Translations under genes and position numbers: made by a program
DNA from: DAOMOD01 sp964526035
Lineage (GTDB): Bacteria > Pseudomonadota > Gammaproteobacteria > Xanthomonadales > BPKI01
Length of the DNA: 39,357 nucleotides
Direction: 5' to 3'
Assembly: GCA_964526035.1 (NCBI GenBank)
Contig: CAZGKE010000014.1
Location: 1 to 39,357, forward strand
Shown here: one piece after another, positions 34,012 through 39,357 of the stretch
Layout: the number at the start of each line of letters is the position of its first letter
Position numbering within the stretch: the stretch's first letter is position 1
Notes under the pieces: generated by a model
Told to the model about the DNA's origin: nothing
The model's database searches: none
Seen by the model: the letters and a program-made list of their open reading frames with translations, nothing else

Positions 34012-34812
34012 ATGCCTCTACCCGTCGTGCGCCGCGCCACCGGCCTGCTCTTTTGCCTGCTGCTCGGCGGATGTTGTCTCAATGTGGAGGGGCGCCTGGT
34101 CTGGGCGCTGGAATGCAACAAGGCGTTCCTACTGACGTTGGACGCAGACCACGCTGCGGCCAGCCGCGCCGGTCCCGGCGGGTTCCAGCCGCCCGCGAAC
34201 CTTCACGCAGAGCTCAGCGATGCGGGGCTCGGGGTTGCCGCCGCCCATCGAGTCAGCTGCGATTTCGAGGCCGGCCAGTGGCAGCTGCATCAGGCCGGCC
34301 TGCAGTATCCGGAAGGTTTCCGGCTCGATGAGCGCGGCTTTTCCAGCGTCGGTCCCCTGGGTAGCGTCGTCGGCCACTACAGGATTGATCTTGATTTCGA
34401 CGGCGTGGCCGAGAGCAGCTATGAAGTCCGCTCGAGCAGCGACTTCCTGGCATTTCTTGATATGGACGAAGATGGCATCGAAGACCCCTTCGAGCCGCAG
34501 ATCGTCCTGAGCCTGAGCGACGGGATGGCACCGGTGCTGCTCCTGCTGGCACCCTTGGGGGGTGATGATCTGGCGGCGCGCATGGTCGCGAACCGTTCTT
34601 TTCGCACCATGCTCGAACTGTTGCCCGGGCCTATCCAGAACCCGCAACAGCCTGGCCACTACAGCGTCGTGGGTCACTTCCAGTCGGTCGATCCGGACAC
34701 CGGAGGCGCCAACGACGGCAGCGGGGTGCCACCATTCATGCTGAGCGTATCGGTCGATCTGGACATCGGCGTGGAGGTGATGAAGGACGGCTTCGAGGCG
34801 CTGACGCCGTGA
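34012..34812 (+). CDS. Exported lipoprotein of unknown function with DGFE tail
   Basis: 266 residues. ATG 34012 follows AAGGAG about 8 nt upstream. The N-terminus 'GLLFCLLLGGCCLNVEG' is a lipoprotein signal (L-G-G-C lipobox). The body includes 'GHYRIDLDFDGVAESSYEV' and 'FLAFLDMDEDGIEDPFEP', two Asp-rich loops that may bind Ca2+. The protein ends 'EVMKDGFEALTP' (DGFE at 34786-34797). No family is recognised. The stop overlaps the next start as GTGA, so it is coupled to the beta-helix protein. The divergent regulator at 33799 may control both. Confidence 0.82.
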   Translation: MPLPVVRRATGLLFCLLLGGCCLNVEGRLVWALECNKAFLLTLDADHAAASRAGPGGFQPPANLHAELSDAGLGVAAAHRVSCDFEAGQWQLHQAGLQYPEGFRLDERGFSSVGPLGSVVGHYRIDLDFDGVAESSYEVRSSSDFLAFLDMDEDGIEDPFEPQIVLSLSDGMAPVLLLLAPLGGDDLAARMVANRSFRTMLELLPGPIQNPQQPGHYSVVGHFQSVDPDTGGANDGSGVPPFMLSVSVDLDIGVEVMKDGFEALTP

Positions 34813-36749
34813 GCAAGAGCCTCCGCATCGGCCTCTGTACTCTGGCGCTGATCCTTTGCGGCCCCGCGTGGGGCATGCCCCCGGAAGTGGTCATTCGAGC
34901 GATCGGGCACAGCGAGGCCGGTCCGGCGATCGAGGGCATGGCCCCGCTGGTCGTCAACGTCGACGGTCTGGACAGCGTGCTGTTTGCCGGCGATCCCTTG
35001 TCGGCACGTTACCAGTGGGATTTCGACAACCCGGGCGGCGCCCACAATCGGCTGATCGGATGGACCGCCACGCATGTCTACGATGAGCCGGGCGTGTACT
35101 CGCTGCAGCTAACGGTACGCGACGAACAGGGTCGCGAGAGTGTGGGAAGCATCATGGTGACGGTGACGCCGGATACCCGCACGCCGATCTACGTCGACGC
35201 CCAGGGCAACGATATCAACGATGGCCTCAGCCCGCAGAGCGCCGTGCAAAGCACTGCGCGGGTGCAGGAACTGCTGGGCAGCGGCCGCGCCGTGTGGTTT
35301 CACCGCGGTCAGGTGCACGACTTTGACAGCGCACAGCTGGAGATTTCCGGAATGTCGGAAGTCGTCGTCGGTGCCTTCGGCACCGGCGCGCGGCCCATCC
35401 TTCTCGGGCCGCCGTTCGATCCCAGCCCGGGTGACCCGAACTTCGGCATTGCACGCACGCTGATTGCGATCGAGAACCGTCCTGGCGAGCCGATCATCAA
35501 CCAGATCGTCGTGCAGGATCTGGAGTTCCGCACCCCCGATGCGGCCAGCCCGAGCACCGACAACAATCATGTGGCGCTGCAGGTCAACGGCCGCGACGCG
35601 CGCAACATCGTGTTCCGACGCAACCTGTGCGACGACATCGGCCACTGCATCATCCTGTTCAAGGGCTCATGGGCGCACACCGACGGCTACGTCTATCCGC
35701 ACGGTTTTGCGGCGATCGACAACGTGGGCGTGGAGATGTCGAGCTTCTTCGCCTTCATGGCCGGCTATCACCTGAGCCTGATCGGCAACGTCGTCACCGG
35801 CGGCACCCACACCGGCTGGATCTTCCGTTACTACGCCGACCGGGTGCTGGTGGCACACAACGACCTCCAGCAGCCGGTGTCGAACTTCGAAGAGTTCGCG
35901 GCGGCCGGCGGCCTGCACTGCGATCCGGCCCATGGCCAGCTGCTCGAAGATTGCGACGGCCCGCCCGGCAACTCCGAATGGGGCGAATACAGCTACATCG
36001 TCGACAACCGGCTCGACGGCACGTTACGACTGGGCTACGAGGCCTTCCGCGACGGCCTGACCGTCTACCAGTCGCAGCGCAACGTGGTGGTCGAGGGCAA
36101 CGTGTTCAGTCGCGCCGCCCCCAATCAGGCACCGACGCCGACGCTTCGCCACTTCCCTTTCACCCGCAACATCCGCATCCGCAACAACCTGTTCCTCGGC
36201 CCCGGCGGCGAGAGTTCCTTCACCGCCGAGCACGCCAGCGACATCGAGTTCGCCCACAACACCGGCCTGTCGCCGATCAACGGCAACATGCTGACCGGCT
36301 TCTACGGTCCGGTCGCCCAGCCCGGTACATTCCGCTTCCTCAACAACCTGTGGGCACTGCCGTCCTTTCACCCGGACGAGTTCCAGGGCTTCCCCTTCGT
36401 GCTGTCCTCGCCCCACGCTGACATGAGCGGCTTCCAGTTTTCCGGCAATGTCTGGCCGGCGCGGGTGTTTGGCAACAGCGGCGAGATGTTCTTTGGAACG
36501 GAGATCGATGCCAGCCAGTGGACCGGCCTCTCGCAGGTCACCGGCGATCGCTTCGAGGTTCTGCCGCTCGGTCATTTCGACTCCAGCTTCCTGCCGGCGC
36601 CGGGCAGCCCGGCGCGCGGCCAGGGCGAGCCGGTTCCCGGTGTGCAGGTGGACTTCTACGGTCGTCCGCGACCGCTCAACGGCGCACAGATCGCCGGCGC
36701 AGTCGTCGATTCTGTGGAACCGATGTTTGCCGATGGGTTCGAACAGTAG
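34809..36749 (+). CDS. Exported PKD plus right-handed beta-helix protein with DGFE tail
   Basis: 646 residues from GTG 34809 (overlapping the previous stop). A signal peptide covers about 1-22. A PKD-like domain spans about 27-120 ('YQWDFDNPGG', 'ATHVYDEPGVYSLQLTVRDE'). From about 126 the sequence looks like a parallel beta-helix surface protein: 'IYVDAQGNDINDGLSPQSAV' opens it, and Asn-rich turns recur ('ARNIVFRRNLCDDIGHC', 'HLSLIGNVVTGGTHTGWI', 'RNVVVEGNVFSRA', 'RNIRIRNNLFLGPGG'). It ends 'PMFADGFEQ' (DGFE at 36732-36743). Such proteins often bind or cleave polysaccharides; no catalytic set was identified. Convergent with the next gene, 24 bp away. Confidence 0.88.
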   Translation: MSKSLRIGLCTLALILCGPAWGMPPEVVIRAIGHSEAGPAIEGMAPLVVNVDGLDSVLFAGDPLSARYQWDFDNPGGAHNRLIGWTATHVYDEPGVYSLQLTVRDEQGRESVGSIMVTVTPDTRTPIYVDAQGNDINDGLSPQSAVQSTARVQELLGSGRAVWFHRGQVHDFDSAQLEISGMSEVVVGAFGTGARPILLGPPFDPSPGDPNFGIARTLIAIENRPGEPIINQIVVQDLEFRTPDAASPSTDNNHVALQVNGRDARNIVFRRNLCDDIGHCIILFKGSWAHTDGYVYPHGFAAIDNVGVEMSSFFAFMAGYHLSLIGNVVTGGTHTGWIFRYYADRVLVAHNDLQQPVSNFEEFAAAGGLHCDPAHGQLLEDCDGPPGNSEWGEYSYIVDNRLDGTLRLGYEAFRDGLTVYQSQRNVVVEGNVFSRAAPNQAPTPTLRHFPFTRNIRIRNNLFLGPGGESSFTAEHASDIEFAHNTGLSPINGNMLTGFYGPVAQPGTFRFLNNLWALPSFHPDEFQGFPFVLSSPHADMSGFQFSGNVWPARVFGNSGEMFFGTEIDASQWTGLSQVTGDRFEVLPLGHFDSSFLPAPGSPARGQGEPVPGVQVDFYGRPRPLNGAQIAGAVVDSVEPMFADGFEQ

Positions 36750-36773
36750 CGCGGGTCCAACTTGCGAAGCCAG

Positions 36774-37691
36774 CTAGAACGCAGCATCGCGGTCTGACCT
36801 CGAATGAGGTTGGCCGACCGCAGTTGCCGTGCGTTGCAGTGGAGCCGGCTCTGCCTGCGGCATACGTACGTCGCTTCGCTCAGCCGCGGATTCCCTGTGG
36901 CCACGGAACGGGAACAGCAGCTGTCCCCAGTACCCTTTCGGCACCGAAAGCCCCGCCACGCCAAAACGCTGCGGCGCCGCATCACGCGGCATGTGGAATG
37001 TGCCGAACACGAGATCCCACACCGGCAGCAGGCCGGCGAAATTCTTGTCGCAGCCCTCCGCCTCGCTGGAGTGGTGCCAGCGATGAAACGCCGGGGTCGC
37101 GATCAGGTATCGCAGCGGCCCGAAATCCGCGCGCACGTTGGCATGCAGAAAGATCGCATAGAGCGTCAGAAAGGGTTGATAGGCCGCGACCGCGAGCGGT
37201 GAAAACCCCAGGCCCATCAGCACCAGCGCCTGCGTCACACGATTGCCGAGGTCGTTGAGCGGATGCACGCGCACCGCGGCGAGCCAGTCCAGGTGTTCGC
37301 TCGAATGGTGGACAGCATGCACGCGCCACGGCCAGCCGCGATGAAAGGCGCGGTGCGTCCAGTACCCGACGAAATCACCGAGGACGATGATCGCCAGCGC
37401 CTGCGCCGGCAGCGACCATTGCGCCAACGGTCCGTAACCCGCAAGCACGCTCTCGGCTGTCAACGGTCGCCCCAGCAACGCAAACAGGGGCACCAGTGCC
37501 AGCACCACGCCGATGCGCGTCACCGAATTCGTCAGAAAAGGCGTCGTCAGCCAGTAGATCAAGTCGGTGCGATAGCCCGGGCGCAGCACCTGTTGCGTGG
37601 CGATCGCCGGCCGCCAGCGCTCGATCAAGCCAAACACGACGGCCAGCACGCCGAATGCGATCAAGGTGCCAAGCACGGCAGGGTCGTTCAT
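36774..37691 (-). CDS. Sterol desaturase / fatty acid hydroxylase family membrane protein
   Basis: 305 residues from ATG 37691, with GAGAG about 8 nt upstream. Several membrane segments surround the family's His clusters: 'GYWTHRAFHRG' (HxxxH), 'HAVHHSSEHLDW' (HxxHH) and 'HRWHHSSEAEG' (HxxHH). These ligate a di-iron centre that hydroxylates or desaturates lipid substrates in the membrane. The substrate cannot be told from sequence. The open frame reaches 37970, but upstream residues lack hydrophobic family features. The 226-bp upstream gap (37692-37917) shows no gene. The C-terminal ~35 residues are Arg/Pro-rich and poorly conserved in appearance. Confidence 0.9.
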   Translation of the reverse strand: MNDPAVLGTLIAFGVLAVVFGLIERWRPAIATQQVLRPGYRTDLIYWLTTPFLTNSVTRIGVVLALVPLFALLGRPLTAESVLAGYGPLAQWSLPAQALAIIVLGDFVGYWTHRAFHRGWPWRVHAVHHSSEHLDWLAAVRVHPLNDLGNRVTQALVLMGLGFSPLAVAAYQPFLTLYAIFLHANVRADFGPLRYLIATPAFHRWHHSSEAEGCDKNFAGLLPVWDLVFGTFHMPRDAAPQRFGVAGLSVPKGYWGQLLFPFRGHRESAAERSDVRMPQAEPAPLQRTATAVGQPHSRSDRDAAF

Positions 37692-37917
37692 CGGGGCTCT
37701 CGCACTGAACTCATCCCTTCCAACGCGTTGCAGCGGCGCTGGTTGACATGAGGATCGGGCCAGCGCTGCGATTGCTGTCTGGCATGCGCGAATTGGGGCC
37801 CCTCTGAAGGAATCCGAGCGCGCCGCGCCGGTGCCGTCCGGCTGGCGAAGGGTTGCTTCCGTGCGTAGCGTCCCCGCTTTCGCCAACAGGTGCAGACCAA
37901 GCGGAAAGGGGGCATCT

Positions 37918-38517
37918 TCAACCGTGCCGTCGCCGAAACGCGCGATGCTCATGCACATGCATGGCCGCATCGGCGAAGGTCTTCAGCCCGCCGAACAGGA
38001 CCAACGTCCACACGCCCGGGTTCAGCGCCGCACCGGCCCACAGGCACAGGTGCATCGGCAGCATGCGCAGGATGGGCAGGCTCACGAGCGTGCCGATGTT
38101 GGGACGACCGCTGCGGTCGCTGCGGAGGTTGTAGACCAGCGAAAACGCATGGTTGATCGCGAACAGCAGGGCTCCGATCCAGAACGCGCGCCCCATGACC
38201 GGCGTCGCCCAGGTCACCAGCAAGCCGAAGTACAGCACGTGCGCGATGCCGAACAGCATGACGAAGATGAATATCATCTGCAGCTTCGTCTCGCGCGTCG
38301 GTTGCACCTCTCGATTGTTGATCTGGACGTTCCTGGTGGAGAACTCCTTCAGCAAGAACAGCCGCACCACGTGCGAGGCGCCGATGATGACGTTCTGAGC
38401 CCAGAAGACGAGGAGGATATCGGCCAGATCCAGCCCCTCCCGGACGGCCAGCCACAAGGCCAGGACGTTGGCCAGGACAAGGGTGGCAAGCGAAACGTCG
38501 AAGCGGGTCCGCTTCAT
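37918..38517 (-). CDS. Small polytopic membrane protein (DUF6498-like)
   Basis: 199 residues from ATG 38517, with GAAGGA about 6 nt upstream. About five hydrophobic segments are visible ('ATLVLANVLALWLAVREG', 'ILLVFWAQNVIIGASHVVRL', 'MIFIFVMLFGIAHVLYFGLL', 'FWIGALLFAINHAFSLVYN', 'LPMHLCLWAGAALNPGVW'). It ends with a His/Arg-rich tail ('HVHEHRAFRRRHG'). The 'FWAQNVIIG' segment after the first helix and the overall layout resemble DUF6498 proteins. Function unknown. It precedes the hydroxylase gene on the same strand by 226 bp, so cotranscription is uncertain. Confidence 0.75.
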   Translation of the reverse strand: MKRTRFDVSLATLVLANVLALWLAVREGLDLADILLVFWAQNVIIGASHVVRLFLLKEFSTRNVQINNREVQPTRETKLQMIFIFVMLFGIAHVLYFGLLVTWATPVMGRAFWIGALLFAINHAFSLVYNLRSDRSGRPNIGTLVSLPILRMLPMHLCLWAGAALNPGVWTLVLFGGLKTFADAAMHVHEHRAFRRRHG

Positions 38518-38595
38518 CGAAGTCCTTCAGTCTGACAGCCCCGCGGTCACCGTGAGAATCGCTCCACCCGCGGCAGGCAGCTCGGCACGATGCTC

Positions 38596-38982
38596 CTACT
38601 GGCCCCCGTCCTCGAACCCGTCCCTGAAAATGTCGAGGGGTTTGCCGAACACCACGTAGCTGCTGCCGGCGGAGCTGTTGCCATTCGGATCGGCACCATA
38701 GGCGCCGATGAGCAGGTCGTCGATGCCGTCGCCGTTGAGGTCGCCGGCGGCGGACACGGCAACGCCGCTGTAGTCGCCCGCCGCGACCCCGTCGAGGCGG
38801 AAGCCGGTGCTGCCATCGAGCGCCGACAGCGGCAGCACGGCGGCCGCCTGCACGCCGGGGACGGCCAGCACGCCGCCCAGCGCCAGCGCAACGGCGGCAC
38901 ACAGACGGTTGGGGCGGGGCGGGTTTGCGAGCGGCCCACTCAAGATCGGCCTCATCGGGATCAGCAGTCTTGGTGTCGGCAT
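38596..38982 (-). CDS. Exported protein with a single FG-GAP repeat and DGFE tail
   Basis: 128 residues from ATG 38982, with GGAG about 9 nt upstream. Signal region 'RLCAAVALALGGVLAVPGVQ' is closely like that of the seven-repeat protein at 30046-31674. Only one FG-GAP unit follows ('LPLSALDGSTGFRLDGVAAG', 'AAGDLNGDGIDDLLIGAYGA', 'SSYVVFGKP') before the tail 'LDIFRDGFEDGGQ' (DGFE at 38611-38622). One blade cannot form a propeller, so it is either a remnant after repeat loss, a collapsed assembly of a longer array, or a unit that assembles with other chains. The frame is open upstream to 39135 without family-like sequence. Confidence 0.75.
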   Translation of the reverse strand: MPTPRLLIPMRPILSGPLANPPRPNRLCAAVALALGGVLAVPGVQAAAVLPLSALDGSTGFRLDGVAAGDYSGVAVSAAGDLNGDGIDDLLIGAYGADPNGNSSAGSSYVVFGKPLDIFRDGFEDGGQ

Positions 38983-39357
38983 TGTCGGTACTCCATCGCG
39001 AAGGTTCACTTTGCTCCCGCACCCGTCCATCGATGTGACGATGGGCGCAGGCACGAAGGGGCCAACCTCGCTCGCCGGTGGTGGACGCAGGCCAAGGTGC
39101 CAGCGATGCCCGTTCAAGTGCACTTCGCGAGACACGCGCGGTGCTTCCTTGGCCGCATCAGACCGGCGTCAGCGGAACCGGTCGTCTGGAGGTGGCAACT
39201 TCCCGCGACGCTCTCCACAATGCCGCAACCTAGCACACTGCCGCAGGCAACACCGCGAAAACTTCACGACACTGATTCCGGATCGAAGTGACAGTTGGAC
39301 TTGGGAAGAACGTGGGTGTCCACGATCGCCTCCACACGATCGCCTCCAATATCGGCG
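38983..39357. other. 375-bp region upstream of the single-repeat gene, to window end
   Basis: No gene is supported on either strand. It should contain the promoter of the minus-strand FG-GAP gene, but no clear -35/-10 pair was found. The only structure seen is the 14-bp tandem repeat at 39321-39348. Confidence 0.4.
39321..39348. repeat. Perfect tandem 14-bp duplication
   Basis: CACGATCGCCTCCA occurs twice back to back (39321-39334 and 39335-39348) with no mismatch, in non-coding sequence near the window end. Confidence 0.8.

Noticed and set aside
1..39357. CRISPR arrays, tRNA/rRNA genes, phage genes or transposases
   Set aside because: No spaced short direct repeats, no T-arm GGTTCGA-type clusters outside coding sequence, and no integrase or transposase motif was found on either strand.

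Overview
The window is GC-rich bacterial chromosome with very high third-position GC, densely packed on both strands. Gene families and style suggest a gammaproteobacterium of the Lysobacterales (Xanthomonadales) group. The signs are a REP-like palindrome of the 'TGTAGGAGC...' type, paired ECF sigma factor and TPR-bearing Ser/Thr kinase, several DUF1566 secreted proteins, and many exported proteins ending in a D-G-F-E tail. This placement is inference from gene content. No rRNA, tRNA, phage, insertion sequence or CRISPR was seen.

Layout. 1-5 kb: a LemA protein cut by the window edge and a Bcr/CflA-type drug exporter (both minus), a REP/polypyrimidine intergenic segment, an Atm1-type ABC exporter (+) and a secreted subtilisin-like protease (-) overlapping hutG. 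6.2-14.3 kb: a purine-catabolism locus. The xdhA-xdhB-xdhC operon (-) diverges from an adenine deaminase / hydroxyisourate hydrolase / membrane urate oxidase (PuuD) operon (+). Together they encode adenine -> hypoxanthine -> xanthine -> urate -> 5-hydroxyisourate -> OHCU; OHCU decarboxylase and allantoin enzymes are absent here. 14.4-20.4 kb: a long Sel1-repeat protein, two adjacent DUF1566 exported proteins and a small exported protein. 21-25 kb: a transmembrane Ser/Thr kinase with TPRs, a small exported protein, and a convergent ECF sigma factor, separated by a strong hairpin. 25.3-28.1 kb: a putative lipoprotein and a DUF2157/DUF4824-like membrane pair. 28.4-39 kb: an island of surface/exported proteins: an SGNH hydrolase fused to a FISUMP domain, a seven-repeat FG-GAP propeller, a ToxR/CadC-like regulator with TPR-type C-terminus, a lipoprotein coupled to a PKD/beta-helix protein, a sterol-desaturase-family hydroxylase, a small membrane protein, and a one-repeat FG-GAP paralogue.

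The most notable signal is a short tail, roughly [hydrophobic]-x-x-[D/N]-G-F-E, in six exported proteins of unrelated fold. In five it lies within about 10 residues of the stop codon. In the sixth it is internal, exactly at the junction of two domains. It has no following hydrophobic helix or basic cluster, so it does not resemble sortase, exosortase (PEP-CTERM), rhombosortase or MYXO-CTERM signals. It may mark a distinct export, processing or anchoring route.
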